Of a stretch of 64,000 bases of DNA, positions 24,801-39,800 are shown piece after piece. Every line of letters starts with the position of its first letter. The stretch's first letter is position 1. The position numbers and the translations under genes were made by a program. The stretch is taken from NCBI RefSeq assembly GCF_022605725.1, contig NC_065551.1:26350001-26414000 (forward strand). The letters are read 5' to 3'. The stretch comes from Anthonomus grandis grandis (Eukaryota; Arthropoda; Insecta; Coleoptera; Curculionidae). The notes under the pieces were generated by a model. The model did not search any database. It was not told the origin of the DNA and was given only the letters and a program-made list of their open reading frames with translations.

Positions 24801-27800
24801 ATTTGGAATGGATTAACTAGAACGAGGGTTATTGTTGATTATATTATATTTATAATTCGCGGCGCCTAAGGCGTTTAATAACTGACCAAACAGCTTAAAA
24901 GTAATCAGATAATTATAATTTGTAAGCGTACCTACTTATATGTAAATGATTTCTCTTTTTTTTTTAAACCTATTACAGTTAAAATATTGAAACATTTATT
25001 ATTGACTATCTGGTTAACCTGATATAAAAAGTTACGTACCTTTGGAAATGTTGTTGTTGCTGTTGCCTTAAGAACTGTTGGTACATCATGTGCTGTTGGG
25101 GATGTATGTAGTGCCCCGGTAAAGTTGGACCAGCGGAGAAATGACTAATTTGTTCACCCTTAAAAAAATAAGTTGTTACGTTAATTGTAACACAAAATCA
25201 TCGCTAGGAACAGAAACAAAATGAAATGAAATTTTTACTAGAATATCTTCTAAGTGATATATAGGGTGTCTGAAAGTCTGTCAAAACCACGTATTCCTTA
25301 TTAAATTTTATAGAATTTTGACTTGTAATTAATAAAAAGGAAAAAAATATTTAAAAATATTATTTGGAAAACACAGATTTTCTTTGGACTTTTGGACACC
25401 CTGTGAAGAAGAATATACACCAAAACAAAACAAAAAACACAAAAATAAGCCGGTACAAAAAAAAGACATTCACAAACGTTAATATGTAGAAAAATCACCT
25501 TAGGAGAATGTGGAGAATTTTGATGTGCCGGAGGAGGGCTATTTCTCTTATAGTAAGCCCTTGGGTCCGCTATCATCTGATGCGTTAGTAAAAAGCAAAA
25601 GTTAGTTAAAAACACCAGTTTTTAATGGGATTATTGCGTTAAGCATGGAATACAGCCATTTAAAACATTAACAATAGAGTAGTTGGAAAGACTTACCACT
25701 GACAAATATGACAAATGAAGGGCAGTAATATATGATTCCAAATACTCTATAAGCAATTTTATTTTTAGGGCAGAAAATAGCGTAAGCTGCAGTTTTTTAA
25801 TGGATATTTTTTCCTATTATACTTAATACAAAAAGATGTTGAAACTTGTAAAAGTTCTTTATTATTATATTTGTTAGAAAGTTTATTTTAACATATGCAT
25901 AAGAAAACAAAAAGCAAGAGTAATATTAAATCTAAGCGTATATTAGCAAAGATTACACATGTTTCGCGCATTTTTAGTTAAGGGATCGTACTAGCACTTA
26001 GCCTTTAAGTAGTGGGTCGATCCCTTGACTCAACAAAATGTATTTTTATCTTTTAATTTATTTTTTTGCGCATTATTATCCTATCATAATCTTATTTTTA
26101 TTTACTGAAGTTTTTTGTACCATTTTTTTAGGGTCTAACTAATTTTAGCACTTTTATGTACCTCTGTATATCTGTGAGGGGTATAACATTCTCTAATGGT
26201 GAAAAATTAAATATCGTATTATAGAAAGTTGGATTTTTTAAAATCCAAAAATAGCAACAATTTTCTATTTAAGAGTTTTCGTCTCTATGTTCAAAGTCAT
26301 GAATTCAACGGATCCAAAAGATATTAATTATTTTTCTAATTTGCCGGATCTTTAAATTTAACTATTGGAAATTATTTAGAATTCTTGGTCAAGTGATTAA
26401 ATGTTCTCCTGTAAGATGTAAATCTGTATAAGCAAAATTAAAGAGTCTGTAATGTTTTTAGAGTCTCCTATATAAAAATTGATGTTTTTGACTCTGGAGA
26501 ACGATTTCCGATTAAAGTAACAATCTTACATTGTAAGTAGGTTTAAACATGGGTAATAATTTTATTTCTGTTGTTTGAGTGCAAAATATGTGTATTCTTG
26601 GCGTTTTTAACTTACACTTACATGCATGACTTTCACTTTGTATTTTTATTTATATTTACTATTCCAAATCGCTAAAAGATTATCCATTAAAAAAATGCTT
26701 TTTTTCAAAACAAAATTAATGAAAAAAATATGAAATTTGTATAAAATTCATTCTTACCAAGCTTGCCTCATAAACAGGCAATCCGGCCAATCTGGCCTGC
26801 GGTCCCGAAGGACTTAAGTTCGACCGTCCCATAATAATATTCGGTAAATTAACATCGATCTTTGGGGGTTCCATGATCCCTTTGGCCGCCCCCTGTGGTG
26901 GCACCTGTATAATCCTACCCGAAACGTGTGCTTTACTGATTGGAGGACTGGCAATTTGCCCCGATAGATGAATAGTATGCGGAGGCTTCACGATTCCGGC
27001 CTTTGAGGTGGCCATCATCACTTGTTTCATATGCGCCATTTGGGTGTTGACCATTTGAGCTTGTTTCGAGGCCATCTGGAGTCCGAGCGGCTGTTCTCTA
27101 GCTTGCAACAAATGCTAAGAACAAAAGAAGAAAACATTAAAATAACCTGAAAACTACAAACATAGCATCAGCTGAGGAGAATTGTCACTGACATATTATC
27201 AAATCACGATTAAAAACACTTTACCTTTTGATTGTTAAGAAGTATTTGCTGAGACGGTGATAAGACAGGCGGCTTCACCTGTGTTCCCACTGGCGCTCCA
27301 GGTCGTGGAGATAGAGGACCAACGACAGTTTGAAGGTTTACAGAAGTAGGTATTGCCGATGTTACTGGGGTACCACTCCTCGATACTAGTACTGGCGCAG
27401 TCGTTTTCGCCACAACAACCGTTCCAGGTGGTGTGGCGATCACTGGAATAGTCTCTTTTACTAAAGAAACAGCCGGATGTACAGTTAGAGGGGCAGCGAT
27501 CTCACTCACGACCGCTTTGGCTGCTTGACTGCTAAGCACGTGCGCTTTTAACGAATGCACTTTAGGTGCTGGTTGTTGGATAATATTCAATTGATGAGAT
27601 TGTGCAATAACACTTGGCTGCGGCTGCTTAATTGGATCTGTCGGTTTATTAGGTAAAACTTCTATAGTTGCGGCAATAGCAACGGCGGGCTTTTTATCCC
27701 CTGGCGATGATCCAGGCAACGGAATGTATTTGCCTTCCTCGCTTTCACGCATTGGGATTAACATTCCTGTGACAGGGTCAATGAGATTTGTCGGTTCCGG

Positions 27801-30800
27801 TTTGTTATTAGCTGACATTTCTCCCTTAAAGCGTTTGAGCATAGCAGTTTTTAAACTAAGATGATCTACTTTCTTTTCTTTTATAGATGGTTCTACTTGA
27901 GCGATCTTTTCAGGCTCCTTTGGTTTGTCAACTACTGGTGTGTCAGATTTAGCTTTGATAGGTGATGGTGGCAGTACCGGTGATGGCGCAACAGTTGTTT
28001 CAACAGATTTAGAATTGTCATCTTTCATATCTTCGCTCGAAGATTCCGCCGCTTCTGAGGCTCTTCGGGATGGTTTTCTGCCTCTAGGACTCTTTCGAGG
28101 AGTATCTAATTCCACTGGCTGTGGTTTCTTTAACTGCCGGCCAGACCTACGCTGATTAGCTAAAGATCTTGTTACAGGGGAATTCTTTACAACATCCTCA
28201 ATGGTGTCATCAATAGTGTTTTTGGAAATATCTTTTTGAGCAAGCCGTCTTGATTTCCTTGTGTTGGCTGCTTGAGGTGATGTAAAGTCTTCTTTAGTTT
28301 CTTTAGCTGGCTCGGGTTCTTTCGGTGTCGCCTCCTTGGGAGATTCTTTTTCTTTTATTTTAACTTGTACATGTTCCTTGCCAATTTCTTTAGTTCCGTC
28401 TTTAGTAATCTCTTTGACGATTGCCGTTGCCTGAGCATTGCTAGTACTGGACGTGGTCGATTTAATAGTAAGCACCAGTCTAGGGCGTTGTTCTCGGTTA
28501 CTATCATCCGAATCATCCCGGAATTCATACACATCATTTGTAGATGGTGTATCTGATTCTCTATCCGATTTGCTTGATTTTCTTTCGTATCGGGATTTTG
28601 CTGCGCCACCTCTACCGCCGCGTTTACTATTCGGAGTCGCGGTAACTTGGGCTTCTTTAAGTTTACCACGTCTAGTTTGGATGCCCGCACGTTCAACGTT
28701 TGTTCTCGTGACTTTCTGAGTGGCTCCCCGAGGTCTGCCTAGTTTTCCGCCTCGACGAACACTACTTCTGGTCCCCGACGCTTGTTTCTGATCTTCTATG
28801 GTTTCTACAGATCCTTCTAGAGGTGCCTCCGATTCTTCATCATTTTTATTATCTGATAAAATCGGTTCTTCTGCTGATAATGATTTTTCCGGCGATTCTG
28901 TTATTTCATTGTTAACACTGGGTAGACTGGACTGTTCTGGTTCTTTGTTTTCTGTATCGGATAATTCGTCTGCGGAGCCGAGCGTTTTAATCACAGAATC
29001 GATATTAACAGAATCTTTCGCTGACCAGAAGTCATTATCTTCCTTATTGTCCATAGAGTCTTCGGGATCTTTTGATTCTTCCAATTTAGGATTTAGTGTA
29101 AAGTTACCATCAGGTTTTTTCGGTTCTTCAAGTTTTTCAACTGGAAGAGATTCTACTACCTGCTTTTCTTCTTTTTTGAGTTCTTCAGTAACATCATTTT
29201 TAACTGGCTCTGTGGCATCTTTACCAGCTTCTGAAGTTTCGTCTTTCTTATTTTCATCAGAAACTTCTTTCTTTTCTAATGATAAGTTAAGTTCTTCGGT
29301 GACTTTTTCTATTGCCAATTTAATAGGACTTTGAGGAGGTGGAATATTATCTGATTTAACTTCTGGATTGGCAACAATAACGGGACTCGGCGTAGAAGTT
29401 CTTAATTCTGGCAAAGCCAATTGTGACACCTCTTTCGGAGTAGTAACTTCTTTAGAAATTTTAGATTCAGGTAAAGTTGGTGGAGTAGTTACAGTTGCAG
29501 TTACAGAAACAGCTTGTGTGATAACCGGCGACTGTCTGCCTACTACAGAAGAGCTACTACTAGCAATAACTGGACTCGTCAAAGGACTTGATTGGGCAGC
29601 AGGCAGCAAAATCGGTGATTTCAATGAGGTTGAAGGACTTAAAGCGTCTCCATGTGCCCCATTTAGGGGTGAATGACACATGTTTATTACTCCAGACGAT
29701 TGCGTATTAACCCTTAGTATATTAGCAGTTGACGGTATGTGTGCATTTACTGACATTGAACTTGTAGCAACTTGGGGAGAACTTAAGCTTATCTGGGGTT
29801 GAATAATATCACTTTGAACAGGAACATCTTTTGGGGGCAAAGAGACAAAGTTTGCGGGATGTGGTACTCTGGCAATAAACTGTCCGTAATTCGCAGACGG
29901 ATTAATATGTCGTGTGGTCAGTAAAAGGCCACTTGGTGGAAGATGCCTTATATTGCCCGGAATCATTACTCTCGGAGGTGATCCGGTTGGAAAAGCGGAA
30001 TAAGGAGGCACACCAGATGGTTGTAATATCATTCTGGGACGCTCCTGTCTTAGTTCAGCAGTAGTGACTAGTTTAGGTTGCTCAGATGATTGAGCCACTT
30101 TAGCTTGAGGTAAATATATCGTGGTTGCTTGTATTGGCTTGCTCACCATAACCGAAGTTATTGGCAATCGGTTTAGATTTACGTTGTTTGATGGTTTTGG
30201 TGACAAAATACCTTCTGAAGTAGTGGATTTACAAACTGCAACAGGAGAGCAGGCTGGTAAGTTATGTCGGGATTGTTGGACAACGACCGTTTGAGGTTGA
30301 AGTATTGGTGAAGAACATTTTTGCTCTAGAGACGGAGACAATTTGGCTAAAGGTGGATAGCTTGGTTCAGACACTTTAACCGGTGCGGAAGTTGCAAACG
30401 GTTTAAGGACAGGAAGTGACGTTACACTTGCAGATACTTTTTCCTCTATAGGGATATCAATTTTAGAAGGCAATTCAACCTTTTCTTTAGGCCAGGTTTG
30501 AGCAATAACGGTTTTCTGTGGTATTGAGGGTGGTGGTGGCGGCAATTCGGTAACTGTTTTTATCTCACCCAAATTTAGATTTTTCTTTGCGTCCACAACT
30601 GCTACTGATTGTGGCTTAATTGGAGTTAATGAGGGCGGGCTAGTTAAAGTTGCGTAAGTCACCGGCGAAGGAGTGGCTACTTTCTCAGTACTTGAAAAGA
30701 AGGGACTGTCAGTCACTTTAGAGTGTATAATAGGTGTTTCTGGTGTTTTTGGAACCTGATCCACAGTCTGGCTACTGTCATCTTGTTCTTCAGTGTCGGT

Positions 30801-33800
30801 ATCGATCTGCAGATCGTGTTCACTTTGTGGTGTGTCCGGTTTAGAAATTTCACCCTCTACTTCCAAGCTTTGTACAGCTTTTCGCATTTCTTCATCATCT
30901 TGCGGAATTTCTTCTTCAACGAGTTCGGGAACCACCTCTTCGTTCGTAGTATTAACTTCCTCAGAGTACCGTTCTTCGAACTGAGTACTTCCAAAACTTT
31001 CTCCCAAAAGCGCCGCAACTGCGTCTTCTGTTTCTTCTTGCGAAATTACCACCCTAGGTTTATCAGGAGTGGGTTCTAGTTCCTCTTTACCCTCTTCTTT
31101 GATAATGGGTTCTTCAGTTTTAGCAATCGGTTGGATTTCCTCGGAAATCGATTTGACAGCAGTTTCATGAATTACTTCGTCAATATCGGTTCCAAAACCA
31201 GGAATTAGCTTTTCGCGTTTAACTTTGGATGTTGTCGGTGTTTTAGGAATTGGACTAATCAAAGGAACCATATCGCGTGTGCTAGGAGAGATTAATAATT
31301 CGGGAGAAATTTTGTTAACTGGACTTGAAATTTCTACTAGACTTGGCAAACTTTGATTATGACTGCTTGAAGGCGTTAGAGGAGCTGTTGATGTGATACT
31401 TTCGTCCTCTTTTTCAGTGTGAATCTTAATTTCAGGAATGCTGCTAAGTTTAACAGGTGCTTCAAGAGTTTGCGGTTCTTGTTCCAATTCTTTATCTGGT
31501 TTAAGATTATCAGCACTCTTGGATTTACTTTTGTCATGATGGTGATGATGGTGATGATGTTTCTTTTCATCTTTGCTCTTTTTGCGTTTCTTTTTCTTCT
31601 CTTTAACCTCTTTTCTCTCCTCTTTTTCTTTTTTATTCTCTTGATCGGGAAACGCAAAGGCATCAGTTGTTTCCAAGTTCGATAAATCTGCCTCTGGTTT
31701 AAAGTCTACCTCAGAAGCATCGTCTTTGATATTTTCTTCTAATTGTTTACACATATCAGCAAAGTCCATACTATTTTCGTTGCTATTAGGAGGTTCTTCA
31801 GCGGCGGCTGCTGCTGCTTCTTGCAGCCTTCTTTCTTTCTCTCGCCGCTTCTTTTCTTTGCGTCTCTTATGCTCCTCTTTTTCTCGTTCCTCTTTTTCAC
31901 GTTCCTCCTTTTCTTGCTCTTTTTCAGATTCGGTATGGTAAGTAGAAGGTGCCAGAGCAATTTCATCAACGTTAGATTCTGATTTCGGTTCTTTAACTCC
32001 GGCGTCTGAATCTTCTGATAACGATCCAAAGATATTCTCCATTTTGCCTTCGCGCTTTAAATCTTCCTTGTCTTCACTTCTATTCTTTTTCCTCTTGGAT
32101 CTATCTTTACCCTCTTTTGTTTTCTCTCTCTTTTTGTCTTTCTTTGAATGTTCCTTTTTTCTATCGTGATGTTTCTTTTCAGGTGCGTCGCTTAACACTG
32201 AATCAGTTTCAAGTTTGTTTAATTCTTCGCTACTAACTGACTGTTTTTGTTTTTTCTGCTTTTTCTTGTGTTTCTTTTCACGTTTTTCGGCTTTCTCTTT
32301 CCTCATCTCGGCAATTTCGTCTTCGGTGCTATTGTCAAAGAGAGACCTGCAGTTAAACTTTTGTTCCATTTTAACTTCCGAAGATTCCGTGTGTATGATA
32401 TCAAAGCTCTGAGGCTCTGATAAAGTAAATTCTTGAAATTTACTATTTCTTCTTTCCTTTTTCACTAGCCGCTCAATTTCACTTTTTATAGAAGTGATTT
32501 TTTCAGGTTTCACATCCAATTCGGTTTCAGTGTCATTTTCAAAGTATTCTGTTTTGATCTTATCCTCTAGGTAATTTTCGGATTTTATTTTGTTATTGCT
32601 TTGGAGTCGCCTATGATAATCATCGTCCGAGGTATCTGAAGTAATCTTCGATTGTGACTTTATTTTGAAAATTTGATGTTTTAATTTGATATCTTCATCT
32701 GTAATATCTTCAGTCTTAATGGATCTCATATGAATAGAACCATCTGAGTCGCTGCATAATGATTTATTTTGATTTTTGCGTTCTTGGCTTTCATCCGAAC
32801 TATCTATTACTTTTCTATTTCGCCGTACGATTACGGCTTCTCTGTCCGAATCGGAATCTTCATCCCATGAAGTCGATCGTTTCTTTTCCTCGCGCCTAGC
32901 TCTGCTCAACTTGAGCTGACTGAATTTGGCTTTAATTTTTTCTTGTCGCTTCTCTTCTTCTTGTTTTTGCATGTTCTTGCAGCTTCTGGCTTTTACTTTA
33001 TCATACATAGAAATGTACGGAGGTCCGTCGTCGACAATATCAAAGATGGAGTGTTTCTTTGGCGCATCAGAGTCACTGCCCGATGAATTTGTTGATTTCC
33101 TAACGTGTTCTTTTTTAGTCAGATCCAATTGTTTTAGCTTGTCATCTGGTGAGAGTTTAAGATCTTTGGATTCTGAGGGATGCTTTTCCCTTTTTATTTT
33201 ATCGTGCCTCTCCAAGTCTAATTTCTTGGCTTCTTCCGGTCGTTTTTCTTTGAATTGTTCCCGTTTTTGTTTCTCTTCCCTTTCAATGTCCTCGTTACTA
33301 CGTAAGTTGAGTTTAGCTAAAAAGTCTCTGTCGTTCAAAGAGTGTGTGGATTCTGATAAAGGTGTGTCTGGCGGAGAGTCACGGATCTCTTTTCCATCCT
33401 TTTCTCTGCTTTTGCTTTTGGATTTTTGCTTGTCGCTCTTATGCTTATGCCGGTGTCTCTCTTCGCGCTCTTTCTCTTTCTCCCTGCGCCGTTCTTCACA
33501 ATCTTTCGAACTGTTGTGAGAGTTAACTGTTGAGCTATTTTTGTGTTTATGTTTGCTTGGCTTATCTTTTTTGTCATCACTCTTAGAACTATCTTTGGAA
33601 TCTCGTCGTTCTTTGTTATGGTCTTGCAGCTTAATCCTCTTTGCTTCATCGATAGGTTCGAGTATTTCGTGCGAACTCATACGCCTTTTTAGTCCAACAT
33701 TTACAGGCAAACTATTATTTCGCTCTTTACGTCTAATGCCATCTTTACTGTGATCGTTAAGCAGTGATTTGTTATCTAAGTCGAGAGACATGTGTCTGGT

Positions 33801-36800
33801 TTCAACGACCGCCCTCTCTCGATCGTCTTTGGTTTCGATCAGAAGCTTGTGCTTCTCGTGAATGTTATTATCCCTATTCTCCTTCACACTTTCCTTTCGC
33901 CTCTCGGTGTCTCTATCTAAATTATGTCCCTTGTGGCTGTCGTGTCGATGACTATCTAAGTTGCTAGAAGGTTTTTCTTCTCTAATTTCTTTGGTACTTG
34001 ACTGCCTGTCGTGATGGTGGGTATTGTTTTCTCTTTGCCTGGAATCACTGTGATTTTCTCTATGTTTGCTAATATGATTGTCTGGGTCTTTAGTTCTACT
34101 ACTGCCTCTATCCTCACTCTTTCTACGGTCGCTACAACTTTTCGCTTGGCGGTGCTCCTCTTCCTTTGCCTCTTTTTCTTTACGTTCACGCTCTTCTTTT
34201 TCTAGTTTTTCTTTCAGTTCGCGTTCCCGTCTGTCCCTTTCTTCTTTCTCTTGTTGTTCTCTTTCTAGTCGTTCTTTTTCTATACGTTCTTTTTCAAGTC
34301 GTTCTTTTTCGAGAAGCTCCTTTTCAAGCCTCGCCGCTCTCTCTTTCTCTTGCCGTATCCTCTCGCGCTCCTTTTCAGCTTTTTCTCGAGCAATTTTTTC
34401 CTTTTCGAGCCGCTCTTTCTCTAGCCTCTGCTTCTCCAACTCACTCTCCCTCTCCAGCCTTTCTTTCTCCTTTCTCTCTCTCTCCAACCTTTCTTTCTCT
34501 TGCTTCTCCTTCTCCAGCCTCTCTCTCTCCACTCTCTCCTTCTCCTCCTGCTCCTTCCTCTGCTTCTCCAGTTCTTCTTTGGCCTTATCAGCGAGCTTTT
34601 GCTCCTCACTCTTTTTAATCTCACTATCGTCTATTCGTCGCGCGCTAGTGTCACTGTTACGCCGCGTTTTAACGTCCGCCCTCGGGCTAGTGCTACTCGA
34701 GTTGCGTCTAAGCGTCACTTTTTCACTGGGTTTCATCCCGATCGCCGCACTACAAACATCACTAACTACCGGACCTACTACACTACTACGATTTTTTACG
34801 CTAGGAGTTCGTGAATCGCCGGGAGCCGGTCCCAAAGGTTTCAGTCTGTTTTCACCAAGGTTAGGGTTCCGCACAGCGACGCCACTTGTGTTGTTGTTAA
34901 TGTGGGTTGATGTTGTTGTTGTTGTGGTAGTGGCAGCAGGAGGAGGCGGTGGCGTAAGGCTTGCCGGTTGTGATGGGGCGGTGCACGTTGTGGCAGGAGC
35001 CCCAACAGGTGGCGGTGGTGGAGGTGGAGCGGGCGGTAAGGGCGGCGCAGGAGACATCTGCATCGGCGGATGGCTAGGGAAGGGATATTGGAGACCTCTG
35101 CTGGCCGGGATGGAAATATTTGTTCCTGTAACGAAAAACCGGATTAATAATAGAAAATATTTTTTTAAAATCGATGTTTTATTTACCTGAAGACCTAGGA
35201 GACAGCATAGTTGATGTCTTGGGCAACTGAGTGCTGATTGAGGTAGTGAGTTTCGTAGTTGCTGATACTGTTAACGGAGCGATACTACTACTAATATTAC
35301 TTGAAGGTGTCGATGATCCACTAGATTGGGAGGTGGTTAATGTTGTTAGTCGACTGTAATTAAAAAGAATTTATTTGATATCAGAGTCAAAGAAAGATGT
35401 TCCAAAACAAATACAGTAACAGAAGTGCATGGGTGTCTAATAGCAACGTGTATGTGAAATTAAAAGATAACTCTATCCGTCGGGTTACATCACAATATGA
35501 TTAAGGGAAATTTAACACAAGATTTTTGCTGACACATTTGGATGGGTGTATTGACTATTGTCAAAATAAAAATCACCACCTTATTGGTGTTACATAAAGT
35601 TGATTAAATCAATTGGAATTTTTTGGAAAGCATGTAGTTAAAGTTATATGTATATTGAAAATAAGTGTTATCTCTATAGGCAACCAACTCAAAATGAAAA
35701 AAACTTTTTGACATTTTTTTCATGAAAACCTTATTGAAGTATACTCAAGATAAGACTTCGATTTTAATATAGATTTTTTTTTAATGGATGATAATTTTAA
35801 CTTAAAGTTGGAATCTATTTGTTGCACTTCTAATCAATTGAAATCAATTTTCTTTTCGAGCATAAAAATAGACCAATTTACTCATAAATCAAACATAGAT
35901 CATTTAAGCTTTCAAATTGATCTTTAAGGTTGAACATTGTCCTAGGCTTGTGATATTTAATGATAGGTACTGTTATGTAATTATTGCTATATTAAAATTA
36001 ACGTAACAGCTCTATGATTTAATGTACTAAAAACACATTTGTTTTAAGTTTATTAAATGGCCAAGTAGATTTGTACACTACTTTGGTATGTTTTCAACTT
36101 TGGTAGACTTTGATTGTACAAACTTAGGTAAATATGGCTGACATTTGTACACCTTGACATTTGTGACAGTATAACTATGGCTGATGTCGAAAATAAAATT
36201 AACGAAGATTTAAAAGCAGTGTCTCTTAGGTATATCATTAAAACATATGCTCAAGATTAACTGTCTGAAATCTAATATGCTGCTTATTGGCAACTTAGTG
36301 ACTGTCAATGATATTATAAGAATCAGATTGAAATCAAAATATGATGACCAAATACATATCGCTGATAAATATATTATAGTTTGGGTTTAGTAGTAGAGAT
36401 TCTACCCTTCGATTTAAAAACCATGTATCTGGCATCCTTAGAAAATATGTAAGACTATAGGCACTATAGGCAATATCTGGATATAAACATTAAAAAATTG
36501 GTATGTGATTTGCTAGTTTGATCTCAATGTAATTATTCTGATGTTGTCTATGCTTGGTGCTTGGACTTAGGATAAGAGAAGACGACAAAAGATTGAAAAT
36601 TCATGATTTGACATCATATAAATTGAGTGAACGAACGTGTCTAAATATGTCTAACCAAAGATTGAATCATTTTATTATAAAATTAAAAAAAAAACGCCGA
36701 TTCTTTATCAAAGAATTTCCCTTATTACCGATGTTCATCATTTGTTGATATTCCTTGACGAAAAACTTTTCAACTTCCTAAACATCGAACTAAATTCTTT

Positions 36801-39800
36801 AAACGCTCATTTTCTTACTTATTGTAAGACAAATTATTTTTTTATATCGACTTAAACTCTACATATTTCAGTTAATATGTTCAGAAAACATATACAGTGC
36901 TGTTTAATGGTCAGTAAACCGCCTTCTGAACCTTGTGTGAACCGTGCGTAGCAAATGAAACATCTATTATTATTATTATTATTATTATTATTAAATTACC
37001 TAAACATTCCAAAATCCTTCGGTTCGTATTTCTCCCCAACGCTCTCTAGTCGTTTTAAGTCCTCGTCGAACACCGAACGTTTTGCCATTACAGATTTTAC
37101 AATATCCGACGGTTGTACCTCTTTAAGATCTTGAATCTCTAACAGTTTATGCCTCAGTCGGAATTTCTCCCGATTGGCGTCCAGCATAGCTAACGCGTCA
37201 TTCCCTGCTGCACTCAGCGACCTACTCCCCGACCATTTTTCATATTTTTCATCCAACGATCTGCAATAATAGAACCAATTAAATAAGAAGTTCTTTTTTT
37301 ATTGTCCAATCCTTTGAAATTGGCTCTTTAATAAATAAAATGCTTCTATAAAACTTACTTAATCCTCTCTTCCAACGACGGACTCCCAGTGGCACCATCG
37401 CTATCGCTCGAATTCGAACTAAGACTAGGTGGTCTGGGAGGCGGTGAGGCTGGCGGCGGTACATGCTGCGACGGACTTGGCGGTCTTGGCAAAAGGTGTA
37501 ACTGGGAAACCCTTGGGCTGGTAGCCGCCGGGGGCGGACTAGCCAAAGGGTTCGTCGTGTGTTCCTTCTGACCTTTGATACCCGCAACCGATATGGTACC
37601 ACGCTGGAATTCGGGAGTACCGCGTACCTGCGCCGCCCATTTCGGCAATGGTAACACCATTGGTCCTTCGCGCTCTCTAGTCGTCCGTTTCGGTGGCTCG
37701 CCCAGGGGGAACTCGGGATTTTCGTCGCAGAGAGGTGTTCCAGGTCGAGAACCGGCCTGGTCGGAACCGTCTGAATGGTTGGTCTATGATAAAGAAAATG
37801 TTAAGTTAATGTGATAAAGAAGTAACTGAGATTGATAAAACCTGTATTTATTGTAAAAATCTTCACAGATGGTGCACTTTAGAAGTTCGCCCTTTATCCA
37901 GAACATGAAAACACAATATTGTAGTCAAAGTTCATACTCTAAAAAGCAGAGCAAAAATAGTCGGCGAGGCTGCAACTCTGGTGTCTATTTGGAATTTGCT
38001 TTTGAATGATAACATTTTCAAACATATTCACCAGAATACAAATAAAAATTACTTGCAATGGGTGAAAGGTATTCTGCTAACCCCAGGAATCATCTTAGAG
38101 ATATTGATATCGTTGGGTTAAAGGCATTTTTGGGGCTTTTAATATATACGTATTTAATTTCATTCACGAAAATTTAGACTGTTTAATCGAAACCGATGGA
38201 ACCGGAAAGGAAATATTTAGATCAGTCATAAGCCAGAAGAGATTTGCTATTCTCCTAACTGCCCTTCGATTCGATAACTCGAAGGATAGGAAGAAGCGCA
38301 AGAAGAATAATCCTTCTGCAGCTATTTTATTCAATAGCTTCGTAGAAAACTCTCAAAGTGTATATGGACTTGAGTACTCTGTTACCATAGACAGCTCGAG
38401 GGAGATGCCGGTTCAAAATGTATATGCCGAATAAACCAGCTAAATACGGACTCAAAATACAAATAAAGAAAAGACTAACATGGATTTGGTATCAATGATA
38501 AATATAAAAAACTTTTAAAGCCAATTCGAGCTGTATTACGCTTAGCTGAACAAATTTTTGGTAGCAATTGTAACATTACAGCTGACAATTGGTATTCTTC
38601 CATACAACTGGTGGATATATTATTACTAAAGAAGAGCTTAACTTCTGTGGGTACATTGAAAAAAAATAAGGCAGAAAATCACCATCTTTTTTTCAGTAAG
38701 AACTTATGTTAGTAAGAAGTATAAAATGACAAAATATCTATGCATGACTTGGAAAAAGCCAGTTTGCCTGAAGTGTACAAAACCAATATGCAAAAACTGT
38801 ATTTAAAAAATAATGATGTTTGACTTTTTCTGCAAACTAAAGTACTTCTTCGATTTTCATATTATTTTCTTTTTTTTTTGTTTACTTAGGACTTTAGAAA
38901 CATATTACATTACAACATATTTTTTAATTGTTTTAGTTTTAGTTTTTGCGTGTGGTTACAAGCATATCATTTTTTAATCTCATTTTTGGACGAATTCTTG
39001 TTGACTTATGTCTAAAATATTTATAATGAATAAAATATTTTGAACTGACCTAAGTTTTGTTTCTTTTTTGCTCTCTCAAAAGAGTAATCTCACAGACTAC
39101 ATCGGACCAGTTACTGGTTAAGCTCCGATCTCTCAGCGACGATTTACAAAGGTAAATTGATGCCGATCTTTACACTATGAGATAACTTGACTTACATAAT
39201 GAGAATGTGTTCCAGTTCTGGCTCCGGCCTCGCTGCCACCCGTCTTCCTCCTTTTGCATCCCACTGTATGGGGGGCGTAGCACTTATCCATCGACGGTCT
39301 TCTTGAATGGTGTCTTAGTGTAGCCTCTGATAACCTCCTTACTTCCATAACCTAAGCGAAAATTTAATTCGGTCAAAGTATTATGTAGGTCTCTAGGTCC
39401 AGTAGTATTAATAATGAACTGATGCACATATTAAATTATTTTGAATTGCATTATTGTAACTAAATGCATTTGCTGCTGAATTCGTGTGACCTATTCTATT
39501 AGGTATTACGGTACTACCACATATGCTCAGTTATTGAAAAGAAGAAAAAAAGAGACCGGCCATTCTTAAATACCTCCTTTCTGGTTCTTCTTTTCCATAT
39601 CCTATATTACTTTTTTTTAAATGTAAAAAATAAGACAACGTAAATATCTTTAACCGTTATTTGTTCCAAAAAACTTTATCGACATTTAAAATTTGTATTT
39701 ATTTTTTTTAATGTTAGTTGAAAGAGAGATATTTCTAATCTAAAAAAAGTAAGTTTTTTATTAAGTAAATTTTTTGTTAATAACGTATAATATCCAATAA

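Noticed and set aside
28798..29334. 178-codon plus-strand ORF
   Set aside because: Antisense shadow of the acidic Glu/Ser region of spen.
32926..33519. 197-codon plus-strand ORF
   Set aside because: Antisense shadow of the Lys/Glu-rich region of spen.
34078..35190. 370-codon plus-strand ORF (Ser/Phe/Leu-rich)
   Set aside because: Exact antisense of the spen coiled-coil exon. The composition (SFSSRSFS...) is the mirror of KEKE/EREK codons, and it has no splice or start context.
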